From NCBI RefSeq assembly GCF_051433195.1, contig NZ_JBHMFT010000018.1, forward strand, positions 1-64,000: DNA of 64,000 nt, given 5' to 3'. The stretch is from Falsiroseomonas sp051433195 (GTDB taxonomy: Bacteria > Pseudomonadota > Alphaproteobacteria > Acetobacterales > Acetobacteraceae). Positions 36,939 to 45,445 of this stretch are shown here, piece after piece. The translations under genes were made by a program, and so were the position numbers. Below the pieces are notes generated by a model, which was not told where the DNA came from, ran no database searches, and saw only the letters and a program-made list of their open reading frames with translations. Every line of letters begins with the position of its first letter. The first letter of the stretch is position 1.

Positions 36939-37766
36939 TCACCGCCTCGCGGCGATGTCGAGGATCTCGGCCGAGGGCAGGCCGGCCACCGCGCCCATCG
37001 CGGTCAGGCGGCCATTCGCCAGGTCGATGCCGTGCAGCGTGCCATGGGCGAGCACGTAGCCCATGTTGCCGCCCTGGCCGTCCGACAGGATGTCGAAGCC
37101 GACGCCGACCGGCAGGCTCATGCCGAGCATGCCCTTCACCTGCTGCACGCCGTCATTCGGCGGCGCCTGCAGGTTGTAGGCGCCGAGCAGCGTGTCGATC
37201 GTGTAGAGCGCCGTCGTCGGCGCGCCGGGTTGGCCGGCAGCCGGCGCACCGGCGGGCGGCGCGACGCTGTTGGTGTAGGCGCCGGCGGTGATGCGCGGCG
37301 TCGTCTCGGCCTGCGGCGAGCCGACCTGGTACTTCTGCTGGCCGTCGCGCACGACTTCCCCGGTGTCCACGTTCACGCGGAAGTTCACGCCGGACATGCC
37401 CATCAGGCGCAGCCGGTTGGCGACCGGGTTGAAGTCCACCACCGCGCGGCCACCGCTCTCGAACGGCATGTTGAGGCGCGAGACCTGCGTGGCGCGGCCA
37501 TTCGCCACGTCGATGGAGACGATCTGCCCGCGCTCCGTCACGCCGTACAGCTTGCCGTCCTGCGGCCGCTGGTCGATGCCGAGCAGGCGGCCATCGGTGC
37601 CGGTCACGCGCACCGGGGCACCGGCGCGGCGCGTCTCGCTGTCGAAGCTGACGAGGGCGTTGTCGGCGGTCAGGGCGACGAGGGTAGCGGCATCGGCGGC
37701 GGTGGCGGCCTGCACGGCGGCGATCATGCCGGCGGCGGCGATGGCGGTGCGAAGGGTCGGGGTCAT
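36939..37766 (-). CDS. DUF4394 exported protein
   Basis: This 275-residue protein has a signal peptide (AAGMIAAVQAATAADAA) and then a beta-propeller-like DUF4394 domain. DUF4394 repeats are readable as LLGIDQRP, KLYGVTERG, VDFNPVANRLRLMG and TLLGAYNLQAP. The function is unknown; it is often next to an ECF sigma and anti-sigma pair, as here. A candidate ECF-type promoter lies just upstream (37817-37846). Confidence 0.85.
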   Translation of the reverse strand: MTPTLRTAIAAAGMIAAVQAATAADAATLVALTADNALVSFDSETRRAGAPVRVTGTDGRLLGIDQRPQDGKLYGVTERGQIVSIDVANGRATQVSRLNMPFESGGRAVVDFNPVANRLRLMGMSGVNFRVNVDTGEVVRDGQQKYQVGSPQAETTPRITAGAYTNSVAPPAGAPAAGQPGAPTTALYTIDTLLGAYNLQAPPNDGVQQVKGMLGMSLPVGVGFDILSDGQGGNMGYVLAHGTLHGIDLANGRLTAMGAVAGLPSAEILDIAARR

Positions 37767-37818
37767 CGGTTTCTCTCCGTGTACATCTTGCGAGTGCCGT
37801 TACGGCGTCTCTGGATGC

Positions 37819-37846
37819 GTTACGGAGCGCGGTGCCGCGTGGATGC
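37819..37846 (-). promoter_or_regulatory. Candidate ECF-sigma promoter for the DUF4394 gene
   Basis: On the minus strand GCATCC (37846-37841) is followed after 16 bases by CGTAAC (37824-37819). That is the spacing and look of an ECF-type -35/-10 pair, about 50 bases before the DUF4394 start. A second GCATCC (37818-37813) and a second CGTAAC (37804-37799) follow at a spacing that is too short. The pair lies in the 99-base gap after the anti-sigma gene, so the sigma factor of the operon is the natural candidate. Confidence 0.4.
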
Positions 37847-37865
37847 AGCGCCGAGAGAAATTATT

Positions 37866-38579
37866 TCAGGTGCCGCTCGCCGGCGCCAGGCGCCCGATGA
37901 ACAGGATCGGCCCGGTCGGGCGACCGATCGGCGAGCCACCCGGCGGTTCCAGCGTGATCTCGATCAGCATCCCCGGGCTTGGCTGGATGGTGCTGGGCGA
38001 CACGCTGATGCGGCCCTGCGCCGGGATCAGGCCGAGCGAGGTCGGCGCCGTCGCGCCCTGCGGCAGCGCCCACAATTCCAGCACGCGGCCCTCCGGCGCC
38101 GGGCGCGGGTTCAGCGAGGCGAGGCGCAGGCCACCCTGGTCGGCCTCCACCAGCCAGGCCGGCTGGTCGCTCTCGGTCAGCAGCACGGTCATCAGCCGCG
38201 GCGCGGGCTCCGGCTGCAGCAGGATGAAGGCGGCGAGGCCGGCGGCCAGCGCGCCGGCGCCCAGCGCGCCCGCCCGCCACCCCCCCAGGGCGCCTTCGCG
38301 CCACGGGTCCAGCAGGGAAGACCACCAGGGTGCCTTCCTCGGTGCCGCCTTGGCGGGGGCCGGGTCCAGCGCAGCCTCGATCCGCGCCCACAGGTCCGGC
38401 GGCGGCGCTTCGGGCGTGGCCAGTGCCGTGAGCGGCGCGAGCCGCGCCTCCCACGCCGCCACCGCCTCGGCCAGCGCCGCATCGGTCGGCAGCGCGGCGG
38501 CCACCGCGGCGGCCTCCCGCGCCTCCAGCGTGCCGAGCACGTATTCGGCGGCCAACGCGTCGCGTTCCTCGGGAGTCAT
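37866..38579 (-). CDS. Anti-sigma factor, RskA-like
   Basis: This 237-residue protein has an N-terminal zinc-less anti-sigma region (EERDALAAEYVLGTLE), then one transmembrane helix near residue 105 (AGALGAGALAAGLAAFILL). A periplasmic part follows with the RskA block PAWLVEADQGGLRLASL and VLELWALPQG. It should hold the sigma factor at the membrane until a signal releases it by proteolysis. It overlaps the sigma stop as ATGA; the open frame to 38738 is not used. Confidence 0.88.
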   Translation of the reverse strand: MTPEERDALAAEYVLGTLEAREAAAVAAALPTDAALAEAVAAWEARLAPLTALATPEAPPPDLWARIEAALDPAPAKAAPRKAPWWSSLLDPWREGALGGWRAGALGAGALAAGLAAFILLQPEPAPRLMTVLLTESDQPAWLVEADQGGLRLASLNPRPAPEGRVLELWALPQGATAPTSLGLIPAQGRISVSPSTIQPSPGMLIEITLEPPGGSPIGRPTGPILFIGRLAPASGT

Positions 38580-39115
38580 GCCAGGCACTCCCGCAGCCGC
38601 AGCAGGCCGCGCCGGATCCAGGCCTTCACGGTGCCGAGCGGCAGATCCAGCCGGGCGGCGATCTGCGCGTGGCTCAGCCCGTGCACGAAGGCCAGCACGA
38701 TGCCGCGGCGGTTGCGTTCCTCCAGCGTCGCCAGGCATTGCCGCAGGCGCCGGCCCTCGGCATCCGCGGCGACTCGGTCCAGCGCATCGGCCTCCACCGG
38801 CTGGTCACCCAGCGCTGGGTCGTCGGTCGGGATCTCCCGGCCCCGGGCGCGGGCCAGGTCGAGGGCCGCATGGCGGACGATGCCGCCGAGCCAGGCCTCC
38901 GCGGTGCCGCGGGCCGGGTCGAACTGCCCGCACTTGTTGGCGATGCGCAGGAAGGCGTCGTGCAGGGCGTCGGCTGCGGCCTCACGGTCGCGCAGGATGG
39001 CGTTGGCGACGCCGAACAGCCGCACCGACTGGCGTTCATACACCGCCCGCAACGCGGTCCTGTCGCCACCGGCAACGGCGGCGAGAAGGGGGGAGAGGTC
39101 GCTGGCGGCATCCAT
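38576..39115 (-). CDS. ECF sigma factor, SigK-like
   Basis: This 179-residue sigma-70 family factor has region 2 (RDREAAADALHDAFLRIA) and region 4 (LSHAQIAARLDLPLGTVKAWIRRGLLRL). There is no region 1 or 3. It is the first gene of a sigma/anti-sigma/DUF4394 unit and is probably held by the adjacent RskA-like protein. It shares no sequence-visible link to EcfG, and no general-stress partners are here. Confidence 0.9.
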   Translation of the reverse strand: MDAASDLSPLLAAVAGGDRTALRAVYERQSVRLFGVANAILRDREAAADALHDAFLRIANKCGQFDPARGTAEAWLGGIVRHAALDLARARGREIPTDDPALGDQPVEADALDRVAADAEGRRLRQCLATLEERNRRGIVLAFVHGLSHAQIAARLDLPLGTVKAWIRRGLLRLRECLA

Positions 39116-39310
39116 GCGTGGGCAGGATGACCATGCCGCGCCCGTGCGGGCAAGACAGCGGGCCGATCATGGCATGCGGATTGCGTGGCGCGGGGTCTCG
39201 ATGCAGCAGGCCGATGGCGGCATGCTGCCGTGCGACAAGGCGCCCGAAGCGCCGGACCCGGAGGTTTCCATGAGCGCTCCCCTGCCCCGCAACCGTGGAT
39301 CGAGCCCGGC

Positions 39311-40486
39311 ATGACCGATGGTCCCAGCCTGGCGGCCATCCGCGCCAGCGCCTTCGTCCCCCATGGCGAAACGCGCATCCATGGCGCCGCCTCAGGCCCG
39401 CTCGCCGGCCTGACCTTCGCAGCGAAGGACCTGTTCGATGTCGCCGGCACCCGCAGCGGCTGGGGCAATCCGGACCGGCTGGCGGAGGCTCCGGTCTCCG
39501 CCACCTCCGCCAGTGCGCTGCTGCCGGCCTTCGCCGCCGGTGCCACGCTGGTCGGCAAGACCCACACCGATGAACTGGCCAGCGGGCTGTTCGGGGAGAA
39601 CCCGCATTACGGCGCCCCGATCAACCCGCGGGCGCCAAACCGCGTGCCGGGCGGGTCTTCCTCCGGCTCCGCCGCCGCCGTCGCCGCCGGGCTGTGCGAC
39701 TTCGCCTTCGGCACCGATACCGGCGGGTCCGTCCGCGTGCCCGCCAGCTTCTGCGGGCTGTACGGCATCCGCACCAGCCATGGCCGCGTCTCGGTGGCCG
39801 GGGTCATGCCGATGGCGCCGAGCATCGACACGGTGGGCTGGTTCGCCCGCGATGCCGCGCTGCTGCGCCGGGTGGGCGAGGCGTTCTTCGGCCCGGCCCG
39901 GCCCTGGACGCCGCGGCTGATGCTGGCCGGGGACGCCTTCGAGGTGGCGCTGCCGACGCTCGGGGCCGCGCTGCTCGATGCCGCGCAGGGCCTGGGCCGG
40001 GCGGAGAGCGTGACGCTGTACGAGGACGGCCCGGCGCATTGGCTGGACACCTTCCGCCCGCTGCAACTGGGCGAGCTGTGGGCTTCGCACGGGACCTGGG
40101 CGATGCAGCCCGGCCGCCGGCTCAGCCCCGCGGTGCGCGACCGCATGGCGCAGGCCGCTGCCGTGACCCCCGCCGAGATCGCCACGGCATGGCGCGAGCG
40201 TGAACGGCTTGCCGCGCGGATGCGGGCGCTGCTGGGCGAGGACGGCGTCCTGGTGATGCCGACGGCGCATGACCTGCCGCCGCTGCGGGACGCGCCGGTT
40301 GCCGCGCAGATGGCCTTCCGGGACCGGACCCTGGCGTTGACCTGCGTTGCCAGCCTGTGCCGGCTGCCGCAGGTGAACATCCCGGCCGGCACGCTGGACG
40401 ACGTGCCGATCGGCCTCTCGCTGATTGCCGCGCCCTACCGCGATGCGGAACTTCTGGTGGCGGCGGAGGCGCTGGCGCTGGGCTGA
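39311..40486 (+). CDS. Amidase signature family protein
   Basis: This 391-residue enzyme has the Ser-cisSer-Lys triad: Lys39 in FAAKDLFD, the glycine-serine loop GGSSSGSAAAV and the nucleophile block FGTDTGGSVRVPASFCG. Amidases of this type cut simple amides or work in tRNA amidation. It lacks gatB/gatC neighbours, so a catabolic amidase is more likely. ATG 39311 begins the family N-terminus; the open frame starts earlier at a GTG. It is divergent from the ECF gene. Confidence 0.86.
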   Translation: MTDGPSLAAIRASAFVPHGETRIHGAASGPLAGLTFAAKDLFDVAGTRSGWGNPDRLAEAPVSATSASALLPAFAAGATLVGKTHTDELASGLFGENPHYGAPINPRAPNRVPGGSSSGSAAAVAAGLCDFAFGTDTGGSVRVPASFCGLYGIRTSHGRVSVAGVMPMAPSIDTVGWFARDAALLRRVGEAFFGPARPWTPRLMLAGDAFEVALPTLGAALLDAAQGLGRAESVTLYEDGPAHWLDTFRPLQLGELWASHGTWAMQPGRRLSPAVRDRMAQAAAVTPAEIATAWRERERLAARMRALLGEDGVLVMPTAHDLPPLRDAPVAAQMAFRDRTLALTCVASLCRLPQVNIPAGTLDDVPIGLSLIAAPYRDAELLVAAEALALG

Positions 40487-40512
40487 TCCGGTGTGGGAAA
40501 GGCGCAACCTGC

Positions 40513-40529
40513 GCCCGCCAAGGGCGGGC
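40513..40529. terminator. GC-rich hairpin between the amidase and dnaA ends
   Basis: GCCCGCC-AAG-GGCGGGC is a perfect seven-base stem with a three-base loop in the 120-base gap between the convergent amidase and dnaA stops. There is no T-tract, as is common at this GC content. Confidence 0.5.
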
Positions 40530-40570
40530 CAGCGGCCGAACGGCGGCCGCGCCCTATGGCGCGCAGCCAA

Positions 40571-40585
40571 GCGGCCGGAGGCCGC
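40571..40585. terminator. Second GC-rich hairpin before the dnaA 3' end
   Basis: GCGGCC-GGA-GGCCGC is a perfect six-base stem with a three-base loop 22 bases beyond the dnaA stop. It could end transcription from either side. Confidence 0.45.
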
Positions 40586-40606
40586 GCCGGCGCCTGAGGC
40601 CTCGAA

Positions 40607-42133
40607 TCACGTCTCCAGCATGCGGCGCAGCAGTTCGACATCCTCGGCGAAGGCGCTGTCCGCCTGCATCAGCTCCGCCACCCGGCTGACCGCGTGCATC
40701 ACGGTGGTGTGGTCGCGCCCGCCGAAGCGGCGGCCGATCTCGGGCAGGGACCGGCTGGTGAGCTGCTTCGCCAGGTACATGGCCACCTGCCGCGGCCGCG
40801 CCACGGCGCGCGCCCGGCGGGGGGAGGACATGTCGGTCAGGCGGATGTTGTAGTGTTCCGCGACGCGCTTCTGGATTTCCTCGATCGTCACCCGGCGGTC
40901 ATGCGCGCGCAGGATGTCGTGCAGGACTTCCTGGGCGCCTTCCATCGTGACCGGGCGGCCGAACAGGTTGGCGTGGGCGATCAGGCGGTTCAACGCACCT
41001 TCCAGCTCCCGCACGTTGGAGGTGATCTTGTGCGCCAGGAACTCCATCACCTTGGCCGGTACCGGCACGCCCTGCGTCACCGCCTTGGTCTGCAGGATCG
41101 AGATTCGCAGCTCGTAGGTCGTGGCGTGCAGGTCGGCCACCATGCCGCAGCCGAGTCGGGTGCGCAGCCGGTCCTCGATTCCGGACAGATCGGACGGTGA
41201 TTTATCCGCGGAGACGATGATCTGCTTGCCGGCGTCGATCAATGCATTGAAGGTGTGGAAGAATTCTTCCTGTGTATTGTCCTTGCCGATCAGGAACTGC
41301 AGATCGTCGATCAACAACACATCGACGCTGCGCAGCGATTCCTTGAACTCCATCGTGCTCTGGCTGCGCAGCGCGGCGATGAAGCGGTACATGAATTTCT
41401 CCGCCGACATGTAGGCGACGGTCAGCGGCGGCCGTCCGGCGGCCACGGCCATCTCCCGGATCGCCCAGGCGCTGGCATGCATCAGGTGGGTCTTGCCCAG
41501 GCCGACGCCGCCATACAGGAACAGCGGATTGAAGCCGGGGCTCGCCGGACGCTCCGCCACCCGGCGGGCGCAGGCATAGGCGAATTCGTTCGGCTTGCCG
41601 ACCACGAAGCTGTCGAAGGTGAAGCGCGGGTCGAGCGGCGCCGACCATTCGCTGCGGCTTTCCGCCCGGGGCTCCGGCGCCCGGCCCAGCGGCTCCGCCA
41701 GGCCCGTCTGTTCCGCGGGCTCGGCCAGTTGCCTGGCCGTCACGCGCGGCGGCCGAGCGTCCGGCGAGGCAGGCTGGCGAGAATATGCGCCATTTTCCGT
41801 GGCTTCCGTGGCTTCCGGCCGCGGCTCGGCGGCACGTGCCTCGGGCTGCACCCGGAAATCCAGACGGCGGATGGCGGGCAGTTCGGCCTGCCACAGCGCG
41901 CGCAGCCGGTCGCCATAGTGACCGCGCACCCAATCCCGCAGGAAGCGGGTCGGCAGCAGGATGGTGGCTTCCTCGCCCTGCACCGCGGCGAGGGTCATCT
42001 GGCGCAGCCAGGTCCGGTATTCGACCTCGCCCACCTCCTCCTTCAGCCGGCCGCGGATGCGGGCCCAGACCTCGGCCAGTTGGGTGGCGGAGGACGGAGA
42101 TGACGGCCCGACCGCATGCTCCATGTGCTGCAC
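40607..42133 (-). CDS. dnaA: Chromosomal replication initiator DnaA
   Basis: This is about 508 residues. Domain I holds VEYRTWLRQM, followed by a variable linker. The AAA+ domain has Walker A GGVGLGKTH, Walker B VLLIDDLQFL and sensor SADKSPSDL. The C-terminal DnaA-box-binding domain has VARPRQVAMYLAKQLTSRSLPEIG and GRDHTTVMHA. The start is GTG 42133 (GAGG seven bases before) or ATG 42124. Neighbours rpsT and mutM confirm the classic locus, though no DnaA-box cluster is seen. Confidence 0.97.
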   Translation of the reverse strand: MQHMEHAVGPSSPSSATQLAEVWARIRGRLKEEVGEVEYRTWLRQMTLAAVQGEEATILLPTRFLRDWVRGHYGDRLRALWQAELPAIRRLDFRVQPEARAAEPRPEATEATENGAYSRQPASPDARPPRVTARQLAEPAEQTGLAEPLGRAPEPRAESRSEWSAPLDPRFTFDSFVVGKPNEFAYACARRVAERPASPGFNPLFLYGGVGLGKTHLMHASAWAIREMAVAAGRPPLTVAYMSAEKFMYRFIAALRSQSTMEFKESLRSVDVLLIDDLQFLIGKDNTQEEFFHTFNALIDAGKQIIVSADKSPSDLSGIEDRLRTRLGCGMVADLHATTYELRISILQTKAVTQGVPVPAKVMEFLAHKITSNVRELEGALNRLIAHANLFGRPVTMEGAQEVLHDILRAHDRRVTIEEIQKRVAEHYNIRLTDMSSPRRARAVARPRQVAMYLAKQLTSRSLPEIGRRFGGRDHTTVMHAVSRVAELMQADSAFAEDVELLRRMLET

Positions 42134-42449
42134 CTGCCAACCTCATTGACCCTTGCGGGCGCGCTGCGTGTGACCGATCGGCACCGGGGAATCCGGCCGT
42201 GAAGAAAGCCGCGCACCGGACATCCCGGCTTGCTGCGACCCTCGGAAGGCTACCGCGACCCCGTCGACCGGCGCAAATGATTACTGGCGGGTTCGCAGAT
42301 TACGGCGGCGCCACAAAAGAACAGGCGAAGCCGCCGGAACTACATTTCGCAACGACAACAGCACGCATCCCGCCTGTCGGAAGGTTGCGCGCCATGTCGT
42401 CGGGAAGGGCAGGATCAGGGTCGGCCCATTGGCCAGACCCTGGGGGGCG
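42134..42449. other. Gap between dnaA start and rpsT end (316 bp)
   Basis: This stretch carries the dnaA promoter region and the rpsT terminator. I looked on both strands for DnaA boxes (TTATCCACA and one-mismatch forms) and saw none. It contains a slightly AT-richer piece at about 42277-42350. No small gene was supported. Confidence 0.5.
42417..42441 (-). terminator. Hairpin after rpsT
   Basis: AGGGTCGGCC-CATT-GGCC-A-GACCCT folds into a stem of ten base pairs with one bulge, nine bases past the rpsT stop on the minus strand. The lack of a T-tract is normal for this genome. Confidence 0.55.
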
Positions 42450-42728
42450 TCAGGCCTGGGCGGGGGCGCCGATGGCCTTCACGCGGGCAGACAGGCGGGA
42501 CAGCTTCCGCGCCACAGTGTTGTCGTGGAACACGCCCTTGTCGGCGGCGCGCTGCATTTCCGGCTGCGCGGCCCGCAGCGCTTCCTGCGCCACGGCCTTG
42601 TCGCCACCGGCGATCGCCTGTTCGACCTTGCGGATGAAGCCGCGGACGCGCGAACGGCGGGCGCGATTGCGCTCCGTGCGCTTCTCGGTCTGGCGGATGC
42701 GCTTGCGTGCGGAAGCCGTGTTCGCCAT
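42450..42728 (-). CDS. rpsT: 30S ribosomal protein S20
   Basis: This 92-residue basic protein begins MANTASARKRIRQTEKRTERN and has a conserved helix around FIRKVEQAI. The ending region VFHDNTVARKLSRLSARVKA fits bacterial S20. The size is normal. It lies upstream of dnaA as in many alphaproteobacteria, with its own hairpin after it. Confidence 0.96.
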   Translation of the reverse strand: MANTASARKRIRQTEKRTERNRARRSRVRGFIRKVEQAIAGGDKAVAQEALRAAQPEMQRAADKGVFHDNTVARKLSRLSARVKAIGAPAQA

Positions 42729-42854
42729 GGCGGTGTTGTCTGACCAGTCAATTGTTGCGGGTGCCGGGGGCGGAAGCCACCAGCCAAGGCCGGGTTACTA
42801 CCCCCCGGGCCGCGCGGGAGTCAATGCGCGCGTGCCCGCGGGCCTGCCGATGCC

Positions 42855-43631
42855 TCAGCGGTGGCGGAAATCCGGGCGCCGCTTCTCGGCGAAGGCGGCC
42901 ATGCCTTCCTTCTGGTCGGCGGTCGCGAACAGCGAATGGAACAGCCGGCGTTCCAGCCGCACGCCTTCGCGCAGCGTCGTCTCGAAGGCCGCGTTCACCG
43001 CCTCCTTCGCCATGGCGACGGAGGGTGCGGACAGGCTGGCGATCTTCTCGCCCATCTTCAGCGCCTCCGGCATCAGGGCCTCCAGCGGCACCACCCGGCA
43101 CACCAGGTTGGCGCGCTCGGCCTCCGCCGCATCCATCATCCGGGCGGTCAGGATCATCTCCATGGCCTTCGACTTGCCGATGGCCCGCGTCAGGCGCTGG
43201 CTGCCGCCGGCGCCGGGGATGATGCCGAGGTTGATCTCCGGCTGGCCGAACTTGGCGTTGTCCGCCGCCAGGATCAGGTCGCACATCATCGCCAGCTCGC
43301 AGCCGCCGCCCAGCGCGAAGCCGGCCACCGCGGCGATCACCGGCTTCTGGATGCGCAGCACATCCTCCCACCGCTTGCCGATGAAATCGTCGAAATACAC
43401 CGCCGGGAAGTCGCGGCCCTTCATCTCCTTGATGTCCGCCCCCGCCGCGAAGGCTTTCGGGCTGCCGGCCAGGACGATGGCGCCGACGGCGGCATCGGCG
43501 TCGAAGGCGCGCAGCGCCTCGCCCAGCTCGGTCATCAGCTGGTCGCACAGCGCGTTCAGCACCTGCGGCCGGTTCAGCGTGATGACGCCGACGCGGCCCT
43601 GCGTCTCGACCAGGATCATCTCATAGGACAT
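42855..43631 (-). CDS. Enoyl-CoA hydratase
   Basis: This 258-residue crotonase has the oxyanion-hole segments FAAGADIKEM and AGFALGGGCELAMMCD and the catalytic acids in FGQPEINLGIIPG. It hydrates 2-enoyl-CoA in fatty-acid or branched-chain breakdown. Location between mutM and rpsT is typical of alphaproteobacteria. Confidence 0.92.
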   Translation of the reverse strand: MSYEMILVETQGRVGVITLNRPQVLNALCDQLMTELGEALRAFDADAAVGAIVLAGSPKAFAAGADIKEMKGRDFPAVYFDDFIGKRWEDVLRIQKPVIAAVAGFALGGGCELAMMCDLILAADNAKFGQPEINLGIIPGAGGSQRLTRAIGKSKAMEMILTARMMDAAEAERANLVCRVVPLEALMPEALKMGEKIASLSAPSVAMAKEAVNAAFETTLREGVRLERRLFHSLFATADQKEGMAAFAEKRRPDFRHR

Positions 43632-43655
43632 GCGGCGTTCCCTTTCATCGTGTGT

Positions 43656-44570
43656 TCACCGTTGCGTGCGGGCGCAGTAGAAGCTGCTCCGGCCGGATTG
43701 CACAATTCGCGAAACGCCGGCGCAGCCGCCGGCCTCGAGGCCCGGGCACAGCGGGCAGGGCTGGCCTTCGCGGTCATAGACCGAGAACCGGTCCTGGAAA
43801 CGGCCCAACTCGCCATCCGCCCGGACATAATCCCGCAGGCTGGAGCCGCCGGCGCCGATCGCCTCCTCCAGCACCGCCTTGATCGCCGGCACCAGCCTGC
43901 CGGCCCGGACGCCGGGGATGGTATGCGCCTCCCGACGCGGGGAGATCCCGGCGCGGAACAGCGCCTCCGCCACATAGATGTTGCCGAGCCCTGCCACCAC
44001 GCGCTGGTCCAGCAGCGCCGCCTTGATCGGGGTGCGCTTGCCGGCGAGGGAGGCGGCCAGGCTGGCCACCGTGAACCCGTCCTCCAGCGGCTCCGGCCCC
44101 ATGCCCGCCAGCAGCTTGTGGGACTCCTCCGCCACGGTCGGCACCAGGTCGATGCAGCCGAAGCGGCGCGGGTCGACGAAGCCGATGCGGGTGCCGTCCG
44201 CCGTCTCCATCACCAGGTGCTCATGCGCCACCTGGTCCTCCCCTGGCGGGTTGTTGTGGCCGCGGGCGTCGGAGGCGGCGCCCTGCGGCCCCAGCCACGG
44301 CACGGGCGCCGCCGCCATCGGGCGTGCCACCATCCGCCCGGACATGCCGAGATGGATCAGCAGGCTCTCGCCGGTATCCAGCCGCGCCAGCATGTACTTG
44401 CCGCGCCGACGGAAGCCGGTGACGGTGGCGCCGGTCAGCCGCCGGCCCAGGCCTTCGGGGAAGGGCCAGCGCAGGTCCGGCCGGGTGGTCTCGGCGTGGC
44501 GGATGCGCCGGCCCTCGAGCACCGCCCGAAGCCCGCGCATCACCGTCTCCACCTCCGGCAACTCGGGCAT
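43656..44570 (-). CDS. mutM: Formamidopyrimidine-DNA glycosylase
   Basis: This 304-residue enzyme starts MPELPEVET, with the catalytic Pro1 and Glu2 after Met removal. Further features are the H2TH region around LGNIYVAEALFRAGISP and a C-terminal zinc finger. The finger reads CPLC (272, 275), an extra Cys283, FYC (299), and Thr302 where the fourth Cys usually stands. It repairs 8-oxoguanine. GAGGAAAAA before ATG 44570 fixes the start; the frame to 44642 is extension. Confidence 0.95.
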   Translation of the reverse strand: MPELPEVETVMRGLRAVLEGRRIRHAETTRPDLRWPFPEGLGRRLTGATVTGFRRRGKYMLARLDTGESLLIHLGMSGRMVARPMAAAPVPWLGPQGAASDARGHNNPPGEDQVAHEHLVMETADGTRIGFVDPRRFGCIDLVPTVAEESHKLLAGMGPEPLEDGFTVASLAASLAGKRTPIKAALLDQRVVAGLGNIYVAEALFRAGISPRREAHTIPGVRAGRLVPAIKAVLEEAIGAGGSSLRDYVRADGELGRFQDRFSVYDREGQPCPLCPGLEAGGCAGVSRIVQSGRSSFYCARTQR

Positions 44571-44651
44571 TTTTTCCTCGTGCTGCCGCGGCCTTGTTGC
44601 ACGGCGGGACGCTTGCTTGCCCGCGGGCGGCGCGCACGGCAAGGTAGCTCA

Positions 44652-45389
44652 ATGAGCGATACGACGGATTTCGGCTACCGCGAGGTGCCACGCGGCGAAA
44701 AGGCCTCCCTGGTGCGGGAGGTGTTTTCCAGCGTGGCGCCCAGCTACGACCTGATGAACGACATGATGTCGCTGGGCATCCACCGCATCTGGAAACGCAT
44801 CTTCGTCAATGCCATCGCCGCCTCGCCGCGGGAGACGCTGCTGGACCTGGCCGGCGGCACCGGGGACATCGCCTTCGGCGCGTTGGAGAGGGGCGCGAAG
44901 CGGGTGATCCTGACCGACGTGAACCCGGCGATGCTGGAGGTCGCGCAGAAGCGGGCGCTGGACCGCGGCATCACGCAGGGCCTGGAATTCGCCGTGGTGG
45001 ACGCCGAGCACATCCCGCTGCCGGACCGGAGTGTCGAGAAAGTTTCCATCGCCTTCGGCCTGCGCAACTGCACCGACAAGGACGCGGTGCTGCGCGAGGC
45101 CCGGCGCGTGCTGCGCCCTGGCGGGCGCTTCCACTGCCTGGAATTCTCCAAGGTGGGGATCGAGCCGCTGGCGCGGATCTACGACACCTGGTCCTTCAAG
45201 GTGCTGCCGGAGATTGGCGCCCGGGTGGCGAAGGATCGCGAGAGCTACGAATACCTGGCCGAGTCCATCCGCCGTTTCCCGGACCAGGAGACGCTGGAGG
45301 ACATGATGCGCGACGCCGGGCTGGAACGCGTGGCGCATCGCAACCTCTCGGGCGGCATCGTGGCCATCCACAGCGGCTGGCGGCTGTAG
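44652..45389 (+). CDS. ubiE: Ubiquinone/menaquinone methyltransferase UbiE
   Basis: This 245-residue SAM methyltransferase has YDLMNDMMSLGIHRIWK, the SAM motif LLDLAGGTGDIAF, and IAFGLRNCTD. The closing HRNLSGGIVAIHSGWRL is typical of UbiE/COQ5. It methylates the quinone ring at the membrane face. It is divergent from mutM by 81 bases. A ubiB or coaBC gene, the usual follower, is absent here. Confidence 0.95.
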   Translation: MSDTTDFGYREVPRGEKASLVREVFSSVAPSYDLMNDMMSLGIHRIWKRIFVNAIAASPRETLLDLAGGTGDIAFGALERGAKRVILTDVNPAMLEVAQKRALDRGITQGLEFAVVDAEHIPLPDRSVEKVSIAFGLRNCTDKDAVLREARRVLRPGGRFHCLEFSKVGIEPLARIYDTWSFKVLPEIGARVAKDRESYEYLAESIRRFPDQETLEDMMRDAGLERVAHRNLSGGIVAIHSGWRL

Positions 45390-45445
45390 CCCTGGAGGAG
45401 GCCGTCCGCGCCCGCGTTACCGCCGCCTTCGCCGCGCAGGGCTTC

